From: an uncultured Paracoccaceae bacterium
Lineage (GTDB): Bacteria; Pseudomonadota; Alphaproteobacteria; Rhodobacterales; Rhodobacteraceae
Reading direction: 5' to 3'
Assembly: GCA_947501555.1 (NCBI GenBank)
Contig: CANMWG010000001.1
Location: 2,108,001 to 2,172,000 of the forward strand
DNA length: 64,000 bases
Positions 35,381 through 43,550 of this stretch are shown one piece after another. Below the pieces are notes generated by a model, which saw nothing but the letters and a program-made list of their open reading frames with translations, ran no database searches and had not been told where the DNA came from. A program made the translations under genes and the position numbers. Each line of letters begins with the position of its first letter. Position 1 is the stretch's first letter.

Positions 35381-36086
35381 GGAGCGCCCCATCCAGCCGG
35401 ATAGTTGTCCCATTCAGATAGTCGCATTCCACAATAAAGCGGGCGAGTGCCGCGAATTCCGCAGGCTCGCCCAGCCGTGCAGGGTAGATGACGTCCTTGG
35501 CAAGCCCATCCATAACTTCTTGCCCCAACCCTTCCAGCATGGGGGTCCGGAAGATCCCTGGTGCGATGGCCATGACCCTGATCCCCATACGTGCAAGGTC
35601 CCGTGCCATGGGCAGCGATAGCCCTGCGATCCCAGCTTTCGATGCGGCATAAGCCGCCTGCCCTTTTTGCCCGTCAAAAGCGGCGACCGAGGCTGTATTG
35701 ATGATCACGCCACCGTCACTCATGCGGGCGGCTGCCAGCCTTGCAACATTAAAGGTCCCGTTCAGGTTGATGTCGACAGTGCGGGTGAAAGTGGATTGTG
35801 CGTGTGGTCCATCGCGCCCCAGCGTTTTTTCGGCGGTGGCAATACCAGCGCAGTTGATCACCACGTTGATCACACCGGCATGATCAAGGCCCTGTGTTAT
35901 ACTTGTTTCGTCAGTCACGTCGACAGCCGCGAACCCCGCACCGATGATTGCGGCGTAATCCGCTCCATCGGGATCGCGGTCGAAGATCGTGACCTTTGCC
36001 CCTGCCGAGGTGAAGGCTTTGGCCGTCGCCGCCCCAAGCCCGGATGCACCGCCGGTGATGATTGCTTTCGTGTTTTGTATATCCAT
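35370..36086 (-). CDS. Short-chain dehydrogenase/reductase (HSD17B10-like)
   Basis: A 238-residue NAD-dependent SDR. The cofactor motif is IITGGASGLGAATAKAFTSA with Asp in TIFDRDPDGA; catalytic residues are in INTASVAAFDG and AAYAASKAGIAG. The lack of residues between the second strand and the substrate loop, and the pattern VNCAGIATAEKTLGRDGPH, recall 3-hydroxyacyl-CoA dehydrogenase type II enzymes. Its start lies next to the HAD phosphatase stop, so it is co-transcribed with mazG and the HAD gene. Substrate unproven. Confidence 0.85.
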   Translation of the reverse strand: MDIQNTKAIITGGASGLGAATAKAFTSAGAKVTIFDRDPDGADYAAIIGAGFAAVDVTDETSITQGLDHAGVINVVINCAGIATAEKTLGRDGPHAQSTFTRTVDINLNGTFNVARLAAARMSDGGVIINTASVAAFDGQKGQAAYAASKAGIAGLSLPMARDLARMGIRVMAIAPGIFRTPMLEGLGQEVMDGLAKDVIYPARLGEPAEFAALARFIVECDYLNGTTIRLDGALRMP

Positions 36087-36740
36087 TCAGGTCTCATTTA
36101 GCTGCAGATGTCGCGCGCCCTCCAGCAGCGTATCCGCTATGTGGTGCCCGAGTTTGCGCAGATCGTCACTGGGCGGCTTGATGTCGGGTATTTGCACGGT
36201 CGTCATTCCTGCCGCTACTGCCGCCCGCACCCCGTTTTCAGAGTCCTCAAAAGCCGCGCAGAGCCGTGGATCGATCTTAAGGGTGCTGGCCGCTTTAAGG
36301 TAGATGTCGGGTGCCGGTTTGCCATTCTGCACCTGATCCCCACCGATGATCGTGTCAAACAGATCCCCCAGCCCTGCCCGCTCCAGGTGGTCGTGTGCCT
36401 TGGACGTAAAGGTGCTGGTGGCGATCGCATAAGGGATCTGCTGGTCTTGCAACTGCGTCATCAGGCGCCGCACCCCAGGTTTAGCAGGGATGCGCGCCGT
36501 CATGAGTTGCCGGATTTCATGCTCCCATTGCGCCTCAAACGCGTCAGTGGCAGCCCCCAGATGCGCCTCCAGCAAGGGGCGCCCGGCTGGTATTGGCAGC
36601 CCAATCAGTTCCATGAAGCCCGCGTCATAGGGCGCAAGCCCCATGGCGGTCCGTGCGTTCTGGTAGCCTTTGAAGTAAACCTTTTCGGTGTCCAGCAGCA
36701 GACCGTCCATGTCGAAGATGACGGCTTTGATGGCCTGCTT
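36087..36740 (-). CDS. HAD-superfamily phosphatase (beta-phosphoglucomutase-like)
   Basis: A 217-residue HAD subfamily IA enzyme. ATG 36740 (MKQAIKAVIFDMDGLL) is chosen over 36779 because the DxD nucleophile motif FDMDGLLLDT should start near residue 10, and this ATG overlaps the mazG stop. Further motifs: ATSTFTSKAHDHL (Thr/Ser motif II), GKPAPDIYLKAA (Lys motif III) and CAAFEDSENGVRAAVAAGM (Asp motif IV). Such enzymes dephosphorylate small sugar or nucleotide phosphates; the substrate is not predictable. Confidence 0.87.
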   Translation of the reverse strand, partial: KQAIKAVIFDMDGLLLDTEKVYFKGYQNARTAMGLAPYDAGFMELIGLPIPAGRPLLEAHLGAATDAFEAQWEHEIRQLMTARIPAKPGVRRLMTQLQDQQIPYAIATSTFTSKAHDHLERAGLGDLFDTIIGGDQVQNGKPAPDIYLKAASTLKIDPRLCAAFEDSENGVRAAVAAGMTTVQIPDIKPPSDDLRKLGHHIADTLLEGARHLQLNET

Positions 36741-37561
36741 CATTCCGCGGCTTTCTCGGTTGCTTTCACAGCATCCCAAAGCGCATCCATTTCGGCCAGA
36801 TCGCTGTCAGCCGGGGTCTTTCCGCGGGCGGCAAGCGCGTCTTCGACACCCTGAAAGCGTCTTGTGAATTTAGCATTGGCCGCGCGCAAGGCGGTTTCCG
36901 GATCAATGTCCAGATGCCGGGCCAGATTGGCCATGACAAACATCAGATCGCCGAATTCTTCTTCGGTCTCGGCCTGGGTCAGCGTGTCGCGCGCCTCAAC
37001 CAATTCGCCGGCCTCTTCAACGATCTTATCGATCACGTGCCCCGTGTCGGGCCAGTCAAACCCAACCCGTGCCGCCCGTTTTTGCAATTTGACCGCCCGC
37101 GTCAGCGCAGGCAGCCCGGTTGCGACCCCATCAAGCGTGCGTGTCTGTGCTTTGCCCGCCCGTTCCGCCGCTTTAATCTTTTCCCAATCTGCGGTTTGTT
37201 GTGCTGCTGACTTTTCCCGGCTTTCTCCCCCAAACACATGCGGATGCCGCGCGACCATCTTGTCCGAGATTGCCTTGACTACGCTGTCGAAACTAAAATG
37301 CCCGGCCTCAACCCCCATTTGAGTGTGATAGACGGTTTGCAGCAGCAGATCGCCTAATTCACCCTCAAGTTCCGCCCAATCGCTGCGTGCGATGGCATCT
37401 GCGACCTCATAGGCCTCTTCGATGGTGTAGGGGGCGATGCTGTTGAAATCCTGTTCAATATCCCACGGGCAGCCCGTGTCAGGATCACGCAAGCGGCGCA
37501 TGATTTCAAGAAGGCGGGGCATACCGCCGTTTGGATCGTGGATCAGTGTGTCGTCTGGCAT
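36740..37561 (-). CDS. mazG: Nucleoside triphosphate pyrophosphohydrolase MazG
   Basis: A 273-residue cytosolic enzyme that hydrolyses (d)NTPs to NMP and pyrophosphate, cleaning non-canonical nucleotides. Two all-alpha MazG domains are visible: the first with CPWDIEQDFNSIAPYTIEEA and ELEGELGDLLLQTVYH (ExxE...D metal site), the second with KIVEEAGELVEA and EEEFGDLMFVMANLARHL. Length is that of full two-domain MazG. It is the first gene of a three-gene minus-strand operon with the HAD and SDR genes. Confidence 0.95.
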   Translation of the reverse strand: MPDDTLIHDPNGGMPRLLEIMRRLRDPDTGCPWDIEQDFNSIAPYTIEEAYEVADAIARSDWAELEGELGDLLLQTVYHTQMGVEAGHFSFDSVVKAISDKMVARHPHVFGGESREKSAAQQTADWEKIKAAERAGKAQTRTLDGVATGLPALTRAVKLQKRAARVGFDWPDTGHVIDKIVEEAGELVEARDTLTQAETEEEFGDLMFVMANLARHLDIDPETALRAANAKFTRRFQGVEDALAARGKTPADSDLAEMDALWDAVKATEKAAE

Positions 37562-37603
37562 GGGGTCCCCGTTCGATTGAGGGCACGCTATGCAAATATG
37601 GAT

Positions 37604-37627
37604 GCCGCGCCAAGGGGGCGGCGCGGC
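37604..37627 (-). terminator. GC-rich hairpin between the barrel gene and mazG
   Basis: GCCGCGCC (37604-37611) pairs perfectly with GGCGCGGC (37620-37627) across an 8-base loop. It lies downstream of the outer-membrane protein gene and upstream of mazG, both on the minus strand, so it could separate the two transcripts. There is no T-run. Confidence 0.45.
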
Positions 37628-37654
37628 TTTGGCCGTAAGTTTGACCTGTCGTTG

Positions 37655-38242
37655 TCAGAATTTGAAGCCTGCCCGCAGACCAATAGAATTTACGATGGAT
37701 TCGTGTGTGACCTGAAATTCGGTTCCAACAGGCGTTGTCCCGTCGATTTGCCGAGACAGATACTCGGCCCCAAAAAATAGGTTGTCGTTAACTTGGTATT
37801 CGATACCAGCACCGTAGTTGAAACCTGACTGTTCGAAGTCGTCGAATAAATCGTTGGCAAAAGCGTATGATGAGATGCCAAATACGCCATAAGCCAGAAC
37901 ATCGCCAAATGTGACCCCGGCGCGCGCCCTGAAATCAAACACAAGGCCGTCGAGTTCCAAGTCGAAACCTGTGGCGACAGTTCCCCCGAGGTCAGAGAAG
38001 TTCGAGATTGCGACTTCACCGCCATAAACGACTGATCCATTCTGCGTCAAAAAGCCGGCAAAACCACCAAAATTATTGCTGTCGTCAAGGTCAATATCTG
38101 CTCCGACGCCAGATGTAATCGTAAATTCATTATTGGTTGATGAACCAGCTGATAGCCCCCCGTACCAACCAGTCCAATCTGCAAGTGCGGTCGTTGGCAA
38201 TAGTGCCGTCGCCAACAGTGCACTGACATACATTTTTTTCAT
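37655..38242 (-). CDS. Outer-membrane beta-barrel protein (OmpA/porin-like, 8-strand type)
   Basis: A 195-residue exported protein. The signal peptide is KKMYVSALLATALLPTTALA, cleaved before DWTGWYGGLSAG. The mature part is a series of amphipathic strands with Gly and aromatic residues (GWYGGLSAG, DFRARAGVTFGDVLAYGVFG, GFNYGAGIEYQVNDNLFFGA) and it ends in LRAGFKF, a C-terminal Phe typical of barrel recognition by BAM. It fits the outer-membrane protein beta-barrel family common in Alphaproteobacteria. It is a monocistronic gene with its own upstream region. Confidence 0.87.
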   Translation of the reverse strand: MKKMYVSALLATALLPTTALADWTGWYGGLSAGSSTNNEFTITSGVGADIDLDDSNNFGGFAGFLTQNGSVVYGGEVAISNFSDLGGTVATGFDLELDGLVFDFRARAGVTFGDVLAYGVFGISSYAFANDLFDDFEQSGFNYGAGIEYQVNDNLFFGAEYLSRQIDGTTPVGTEFQVTHESIVNSIGLRAGFKF

Positions 38243-38494
38243 GGTTTCAAATCCTTCTTAAAAAACTGTTTACGGCGGATTCCATTTATCACAACTAAGG
38301 CGCGAGCATGGCGAAACCACGGCGCTGTTATCCTTGCCGAGATTGTTGCTAGGTAATCAGACTTGGTAAAATTTTGCGCAATTCAACAACCAAAATTCGG
38401 TTGCCGTTCCGAAGTCCTATCGTCATGCTGGGACGCATGTGGCCTTGGGCCAACAATCTATAATGCGTTGTTTCAAAACGGAATCGGATAAATT

Positions 38495-39652
38495 ATGCCC
38501 GTCATCAACCGTATCGCTGATTTTACCGATGACATGACCGCCTGGCGCAGGCATCTGCATGCCCATCCTGAGTTGCAGTTTGAATGCTTTGAAACGGCGG
38601 CATTTGTGGTGGAGCGCCTGCGCGAATTCGGTGTGGATGAAATCCATGAGGGCATCGCTACGTCAGGTGTTGTCGCGATTATCGAAGGGAATGGTATCGG
38701 CCCCACGATTGGTCTGCGTGCGGATATGGATGCATTGCCCATGCTAGAAACCACAGGGCTGGACTATGCCTCGACTGTGAAGGGTAAGATGCATGCCTGC
38801 GGGCATGACGGCCATACAACCATGCTGCTGGGGGCTGCAAAATATCTGGCAGAGACCCGCAATTTCGCGGGGCGCGTCGCCTTGATCTTTCAACCTGCTG
38901 AAGAGGGCGGCGGCGGGGCCGAAGTGATGGTTCAAGAAGGCGTGCTGGATCGCTTTGAGATCGCGCAGGTTTATGCCTTGCACAATGCCCCCGGCACAGC
39001 TGTCGGTGCGTTTTATACGACCCCCGGTCCGATCATGGCTGCGGTTGATACGTTTCATATCCATATCACCGGTCGCGGCGGCCATGGTGCAATGCCCCAT
39101 GAAACCGCCGATCCCATTGTTGCCGCCGTGGGCATGGTTAATGCGATCCAGACCATTGTGAGCCGAAACCATTATGCGCAGGATGATCTGGTGGTCTCGG
39201 TCACCCAAATTCATACCGGATCTGCGGATAACATCATTCCTGAGACCGCCTATATCAACGGGACCGTCCGGACCTTTGATCGGGCCGTGCAAGGCATGGT
39301 TATGGCCCGGATGGAGGCGATTGTTGCGGGTCAAGCTGCCGCCTATGGGGTTGAGGCAGAGCTGACCTATGAGGTGGGCTATCCTGCCACGGTGAATAAT
39401 CCCGATCAGACGGAATTTGCCGCAGAAGTGGCCCGCGAGATCTCATCTGATGTTGTGGCGGATGCCGGGCGTGAAATGGGGGCCGAGGATTTCGCCTATA
39501 TGTTGGAGAAGCGCCCCGGGGCTTATTTGTTTGTGGGCAATGGGGATACCGCAGGATTGCATCATCCGGCCTATGACTTTGACGATACAATCGCGCCCGT
39601 TGGGGCATCATTTTTTGCACGTTTGGTCGAGCGGGCATTGCCGGTAGGGTGA
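38495..39652 (+). CDS. M20-family amidohydrolase (hippurate/N-acyl-amino-acid hydrolase type)
   Basis: A 385-residue metallohydrolase that removes acyl groups from amino acids or related amides. Motifs: WRRHLHAHPELQFE at the N-terminus, GLRADMDALPM near residue 75, HACGHDGHTTMLLGAAKYL near residue 102 (Cys/His metal ligands), FQPAEEGGGGAEVM near residue 134 (Glu-Glu), and EMGAEDFAYML near residue 328. The dimerisation insert is present (HITGRGGHGAMPHE). Substrate range in the family is wide. The next gene, an agmatinase-family enzyme, suggests nitrogen-compound use. Confidence 0.9.
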   Translation: MPVINRIADFTDDMTAWRRHLHAHPELQFECFETAAFVVERLREFGVDEIHEGIATSGVVAIIEGNGIGPTIGLRADMDALPMLETTGLDYASTVKGKMHACGHDGHTTMLLGAAKYLAETRNFAGRVALIFQPAEEGGGGAEVMVQEGVLDRFEIAQVYALHNAPGTAVGAFYTTPGPIMAAVDTFHIHITGRGGHGAMPHETADPIVAAVGMVNAIQTIVSRNHYAQDDLVVSVTQIHTGSADNIIPETAYINGTVRTFDRAVQGMVMARMEAIVAGQAAAYGVEAELTYEVGYPATVNNPDQTEFAAEVAREISSDVVADAGREMGAEDFAYMLEKRPGAYLFVGNGDTAGLHHPAYDFDDTIAPVGASFFARLVERALPVG

Positions 39653-39678
39653 TCAAATTTCTAGAAATTTGATCACCC
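39647..39678. terminator. Perfect 32-bp palindrome at the end of the M20 gene
   Basis: GGGTGATCAAATTT-CTAG-AAATTTGATCACCC is a perfect inverted repeat (14-bp arms plus a self-complementary CTAG centre) and includes the M20 stop codon. It can fold into a long hairpin between this gene and the next on the same strand. There is only a short CTT after it, so termination is likely but not classical; a protein-binding or cruciform site is the alternative. Confidence 0.55.
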
Positions 39679-39760
39679 CTTGCGAATGTTTGAGTGGACG
39701 CCGAAAATGCAAGACGGAGCGTGTTCAACGCCTGCCTTGCACTTTGAAAAAGGAAAAATA

Positions 39761-40702
39761 ATGCCGAATATGCCCATTTCCGGAAATGACCTCGCCCGGT
39801 TTTCTGGACCACAAAGTTTCATGCGCTTGCCAGAGGTCACGACGCCTGAGGGGTTGGATGTGGGCTTTATTGGCATTCCGATGGATATCGGCACAAGCTG
39901 GCGCTCGGGCACCCGGATGGGGCCGAAGCAATTGCGTGAACAATCGGCGATGATCCGTCCCTATAATATTCAGACTGGGGCGGCACCGTTTGATGCCTTG
40001 CAATGCGCGGATTTGGGTGATGTGCCGATTAACACGTTTTCGCTTAGCGAAAGTATCCGCATCATAACAAAGACTTATGCGAGATTTCTTGAACATGATT
40101 TCATTCCGATGACTTTGGGCGGTGATCATACGTTGACCCTGCCAGTCCTGCGCGCGGTTGCTGCCAAACACGGGCCCCTTGCGCTGGTGCATGTGGATGC
40201 CCATGCCGATGTGAATGATGAAATGTTTGGCGAGCGCGAGACCCACGGCACCGTCTTCCGTCGCGCCTATGAGGAAGGTTTGATCACTGCCAACAAGGTG
40301 TTTCAGATTGGGTTACGCGGAACAGGCTATACGGCGGATGACTTTAACGAGGCCGCTGATTGGGGGTTCAACCAGTATCTGGCACCGGACCTTTGGCACA
40401 AGCCACTTGGTCCCTTAGCAACTGAAATAAAATCAAAAATCGGCGATCAACCCTGTTACATCACCTATGATATCGACAGTCTTGACCCCGCCTATGCCCC
40501 CGGCACCGGCACGCCCGAGATTGGCGGGCTGACCACGCCGCAGGCCATGGAGCTGATCCGTGGTTTGCGCGGACTGAACATCGTCGGCTGTGATTTGGTT
40601 GAAGTCTCACCGCCCTATGATCCCTCTGGCAATACGGCCCTGACAGGTGCAAATCTCATGTTTGAAATGCTGTCGATCTTGCCGGGCGTGCCTTATCGGT
40701 AA
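39761..40702 (+). CDS. Agmatinase/guanidinobutyrase-family ureohydrolase
   Basis: A 313-residue Mn2+ enzyme that cleaves a guanidino compound to urea and an amine. ATG 39761 is chosen because AAGGA lies 7-12 bases upstream; a longer frame begins at 39680. The two-metal motifs are complete: TLGGDHTLTLPVL, LVHVDAHADVND, and DIDSLDPAYAPGTGTPEIGG. Substrate could be agmatine, guanidinobutyrate or guanidinopropionate; sequence alone does not decide. It lies downstream of an M20 hydrolase on the same strand, separated by the long palindrome. Confidence 0.9.
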   Translation: MPNMPISGNDLARFSGPQSFMRLPEVTTPEGLDVGFIGIPMDIGTSWRSGTRMGPKQLREQSAMIRPYNIQTGAAPFDALQCADLGDVPINTFSLSESIRIITKTYARFLEHDFIPMTLGGDHTLTLPVLRAVAAKHGPLALVHVDAHADVNDEMFGERETHGTVFRRAYEEGLITANKVFQIGLRGTGYTADDFNEAADWGFNQYLAPDLWHKPLGPLATEIKSKIGDQPCYITYDIDSLDPAYAPGTGTPEIGGLTTPQAMELIRGLRGLNIVGCDLVEVSPPYDPSGNTALTGANLMFEMLSILPGVPYR

Positions 40703-40754
40703 CCCGGTAAAGATCCCGTACAGATGTTGTACAGAACCTGTATGTACGGCGGCC

Positions 40755-41042
40755 CTAAATGTCAGACAGGTAGTCTGCTGAGACGTAGCCCGTCACTTGC
40801 GGTGTCTCTGCCAGGATAACCTCGCACCACAATTGCCCCACTTCGGTCACGCAGCTGCGGCGGTTGAGTACGGTTCCGTCAGGCAGCCCCATGATGATCT
40901 CAAAACCAAGCCCCGGACCCGCGCGCAATTTCAGCAGATCGTCCGGGCCTGTTCCGGTGACCACTGCGCGGTCCGCAATCACAGTGCTGCAACCGGCGGC
41001 GATCATAAGGGCGAAAATGACGGGGAAGGTGTGAGGGCGCAT
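40755..41042 (-). CDS. Small lipoprotein with SH3b domain
   Basis: ATG 41042 (MRPHTFPVIFALMIAAGC) gives a standard lipoprotein signal whose lipobox is IAAGC; a longer frame to 41066 only adds polar residues before it. The 95-residue protein then has a bacterial SH3 domain (LLKLRAGPGLGFEIIMGLPD, ending TGYVSADYLSDI), with Cys pair RRSCVTEVGQLWCEV. SH3b domains bind peptidoglycan or peptides. It is probably membrane-anchored in the periplasm. It converges with the ureohydrolase gene. Confidence 0.8.
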   Translation of the reverse strand: MRPHTFPVIFALMIAAGCSTVIADRAVVTGTGPDDLLKLRAGPGLGFEIIMGLPDGTVLNRRSCVTEVGQLWCEVILAETPQVTGYVSADYLSDI

Positions 41043-41093
41043 GGTCTGACCTTTTTCGTTTCCCAAATCAATAGCCGGACAGGGGGCGAATGC

Positions 41094-41361
41094 CTAGGGT
41101 CAGGACCCATTAATCTTGCACCGTCAGCGGCGATTTCACGAAACATCAGTGGTTTGCGCCGAGCGGCCATAGTTGTTCTACGGCCAAGCGGCACACGCCG
41201 CTGAGATGATGTGAAATCTTCGCCCTTCGGGCTTACCGGATTTCCCCTCTGATCTGCGGCACATCTGCTTGAAATATAACCACTATTCCTGCGCAGATGC
41301 TTCTTGTCAGAGAAAAAATCTGGCAAACTGACGGTGTAAGATTAATGGGTCCTGACCCTAG
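41094..41361. mobile_element. MITE-like element with 34-bp terminal inverted repeats
   Basis: The first 34 bases (41094-41127, CTAGGGTCAGGACCCATTAA...) match the reverse complement of the last 34 (41328-41361) at 33 of 34 positions. The 268-base element has no long convincing gene, so it is best read as a miniature inverted-repeat transposable element that needs a transposase elsewhere. Both ends begin with CTAG, which could be a target duplication, as for IS5-group elements (inference). A 13-base piece of the same end occurs at 50109-50121. Confidence 0.8.
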
Positions 41362-41368
41362 CCTGTGA

Positions 41369-41572
41369 TTACGGATCACACACAACGATTTTCGACAGCG
41401 TTGGTCCGCAGAGGCCAAGACATCTTTCACAGCCCAGCGCCAGATAGGCGGGCACCTGCTTGATCGCAGCATGTTGCCCATCTTCATAGGGGCCGTCACG
41501 GAATTGGGCATCTGGGTCATATGAGTGTTCACGCATGATGATCGCGTCTCTAGCGGCGAACCAGCCAAACAT
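41369..41572 (-). CDS. Possible small protein of unknown function
   Basis: A 67-residue frame directly beside the MITE. It has a sensible composition (FGWFAARDAIIMREHSYDPD, then AYLALGCERCLGLCGP with three close cysteines) and an ATG, but no strong ribosome site was seen. The CERCLGLC stretch could bind metal. I do not recognise a family. The MITE lies just past its stop, so its 3' end may have been altered by the insertion. Confidence 0.35.
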   Translation of the reverse strand: MFGWFAARDAIIMREHSYDPDAQFRDGPYEDGQHAAIKQVPAYLALGCERCLGLCGPTLSKIVVCDP

Positions 41573-41710
41573 GCAGCCCGCTGCAAAAGACCGCGACTGG
41601 AGATACGACAGTTGTAAGACCCAACTTTACCAGCAAGCGTCTATGGCAAGATCGTTTGTTATTGGTTACCGTCGGACAGATGGATCGGAGCAAGAAGCAA
41701 TGTTGTGTAC

Positions 41711-41986
41711 ATGGATATACTAAGGCGATCTGATCCAGACCAATCAGCGTTGACCTTTTTGTTGGTCGGAGATGTTGATCAAAGTGGCTTTGTTCCGTGG
41801 ATGGAAAGACATGCCGTCAAGCTTGGGGTTGGGTTTGCGGTATTGCAGCGCTCAACAAACAAGATGAAACTGCATGCCGTTGGTGCACCTGAGATGACCC
41901 ATGCCTTTGCGCTTGCCTGCAGCCTGGGGCCAAGCAGTGTTCATATCGATCACCTGCACATCCTTGAGGCCGCGGAAAATTTCTAA
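41711..41986 (+). CDS. Acylphosphatase-like protein lacking the catalytic arginine
   Basis: A 91-residue protein from ATG 41711 (GTG 41705 is an alternative). The core FLLVGDVDQSGFVPWMERHA lines up with the acylphosphatase motif (normally GxVQGVGFRxFVxRxA), and a helix/strand order continues to the end (AFALACSLGPSSVHIDHLHI). The catalytic Arg after GF is Val here, and the expected WVxN segment reads FAVLQRS, so hydrolase activity is unlikely. It may be a ligand-binding relative. It precedes the Rieske operon by 131 bases and could share its promoter region. Confidence 0.5.
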   Translation: MDILRRSDPDQSALTFLLVGDVDQSGFVPWMERHAVKLGVGFAVLQRSTNKMKLHAVGAPEMTHAFALACSLGPSSVHIDHLHILEAAENF

Positions 41987-42117
41987 ACCGATGAATTTTC
42001 GCGCAGTTCTTTGGGCCGACCCAACCCAAGGATGAAACCCCGCCTTAATCAGGCGTTAATTCTTGAAATAGGAGGGCAGCCGCTTCTACCTTCGGACCCG
42101 AGATTTACGAGGGTATT

Positions 42118-42717
42118 ATGGACTGGGTTGCTGTCGGCTTGTGTGAGGATGTGCCTGCGCGCACGGTTGTGCCTCGGCGTGTTCAGAACACGGATCTTGC
42201 AATCTGGTGCAGTACGGCAGGTGTCTTTCACGCTTGGGGTGATCGTTGTCCGCACCGAGGGATGCGCCTGTCACATGGGTTTGTGCGTGGTGAAACCTTG
42301 TCATGCATTTATCATGGGTGGACGTATGACGGCGATGGGGCCTGCGTTTCGATCCCGGCCCATCCCGATCTGACCCCACCCAAAAGCATATGTGCGGCGC
42401 AATATGCGTGTCGCGTTCAAGACGGGACGATCTGGGTTGCGTTGCAGCCCACCCAAGCTGCCGTGCCCGAACTTGGGGCCCGCCGCGCGATACGGTCGCT
42501 GGCTGTGCAGCTGTCCGCCGAAACACTGGCGACCCGGCTGAAACAACCATTTGGGCCTGTCATCACGCTTGGTGGGGCACATGACATCGCACTTGCGGTG
42601 CAGCCCAGCACCGATACCGATTGTCTGCTTCACGCCTTCGCGGCCCCCGACCAAGATCGCAAAGCAGTGTCATTGGCTCTTGAGCATTTGCGCGACGAGC
42701 TGGAGGCTGCGGCATGA
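42118..42717 (+). CDS. Stand-alone Rieske [2Fe-2S] protein
   Basis: A 199-residue soluble protein. Residues ~1-115 are an oxygenase-type Rieske domain with CPH at 44-46 and CIYHGW at 63-68, giving the C-x-H...C-x2-H set that binds the [2Fe-2S] cluster. The last ~85 residues (from about GARRAIRSLAV) are a separate small domain that I do not recognise. There is no catalytic iron domain. The next gene, overlapping by four bases, supplies exactly that missing part. The inferred role is passing electrons to the catalytic subunit. First gene of an eight-gene operon; GAGGG lies six bases before the ATG. Confidence 0.85.
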   Translation: MDWVAVGLCEDVPARTVVPRRVQNTDLAIWCSTAGVFHAWGDRCPHRGMRLSHGFVRGETLSCIYHGWTYDGDGACVSIPAHPDLTPPKSICAAQYACRVQDGTIWVALQPTQAAVPELGARRAIRSLAVQLSAETLATRLKQPFGPVITLGGAHDIALAVQPSTDTDCLLHAFAAPDQDRKAVSLALEHLRDELEAAA

Positions 42718-43550
42718 GCCGATCCATCAATGATTATTGGTATCCGGTTGGGCTTTTGTCCGGCATCGACGCACCGCACGCCACCTTGTTGTTGGGCGCA
42801 GACATCACTGTAGGCCGCACGCATTCTGCCTATTGGGTCACGGATGCGGCGGGCAAAGCGTTGCCGACCATTAAGCGGTTCGGCCACCTGTGGACATGCC
42901 CCGGCACGCCAATGGACGATCTGTTTACGATCCCAGAGGCGGATACAGCGGGGCGACAATTGGTCGATGTGGGCTCGGTCCGCGTGAAGTGCTCGCCTTT
43001 ACGGGCGGTTGAGAATTTTCTCGACATTGCACATTTTCCTTTCGTCCATACCGATATCTTGGGGGCTGAGCCACACACGGAGGTGGCGCGATACAATGTC
43101 GATATCCGCGAAGACGCCAACGAGGTTTGGGCAACCAAGGTGAAGTTTTTCCAGCCACAGGCGGCGAAATCGGCGGAAGGTGGGATCACAACGGAATACA
43201 TGTACCGTGTGGCCTCTCCTACCTGCGCTGTGCTTTACAAAACGTGCCCGCCCCGCCCCGGTGAATGGGATGTCATCACCCTGTTTGTGCAGCCTTTGAA
43301 CGAGGAATGGTGCGAGGTTTGGCCATGGATGGCCCTCTATGATGACGATTCAACAATGGCGGAGATGGTCAGCTTTCAGCAACTGATTTTCATGCAGGAT
43401 CGCTCAATTCTCGAAAACCAAATACCGACCAAATTGCCATTAGACCCAGGCATGGAGGTCCCGACGCAAGCTGATTTAACGTCCATTGCCTATCGCAGAT
43501 GGCTCAAGAAAATCGGTTACACCTATGGCGCACAGTTGGTCGCGGCATGA
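42714..43550 (+). CDS. Rieske-type oxygenase catalytic subunit without a Rieske domain
   Basis: A 278-residue protein with the mononuclear-iron domain of ring-hydroxylating/demethylating oxygenases. ENFLDIAHFPFVH near residue 101 gives the D-x2-H-x4-H set (bridging Asp and two His ligands), and QDRSILENQ near residue 225 offers the third Asp ligand. No C-x-H/C-x2-H Rieske site exists in it, while typical family members carry one in the first 120 residues. The N-terminal ~60 residues (NDYWYPVGLLSGI) instead resemble a remnant of that fold. With the Rieske protein upstream it forms a split oxygenase, as NdmC does with NdmD. Probable substrate: a purine derivative (context). Confidence 0.83.
   Translation: MSRSINDYWYPVGLLSGIDAPHATLLLGADITVGRTHSAYWVTDAAGKALPTIKRFGHLWTCPGTPMDDLFTIPEADTAGRQLVDVGSVRVKCSPLRAVENFLDIAHFPFVHTDILGAEPHTEVARYNVDIREDANEVWATKVKFFQPQAAKSAEGGITTEYMYRVASPTCAVLYKTCPPRPGEWDVITLFVQPLNEEWCEVWPWMALYDDDSTMAEMVSFQQLIFMQDRSILENQIPTKLPLDPGMEVPTQADLTSIAYRRWLKKIGYTYGAQLVAA

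Noticed and set aside
40703-40754. Possible bidirectional terminator between the ureohydrolase and lipoprotein genes
   Set aside because: CCGTACA/TGTACGG arms can pair only over a ~20-base loop and no T-run is present, so the structure is too weak to list.
41003-41326. 107-codon minus-strand frame across the lipoprotein start and the MITE
   Set aside because: It spans the end of the inserted element, so it is a chance fusion. The lipoprotein frame with its lipobox is the real gene.
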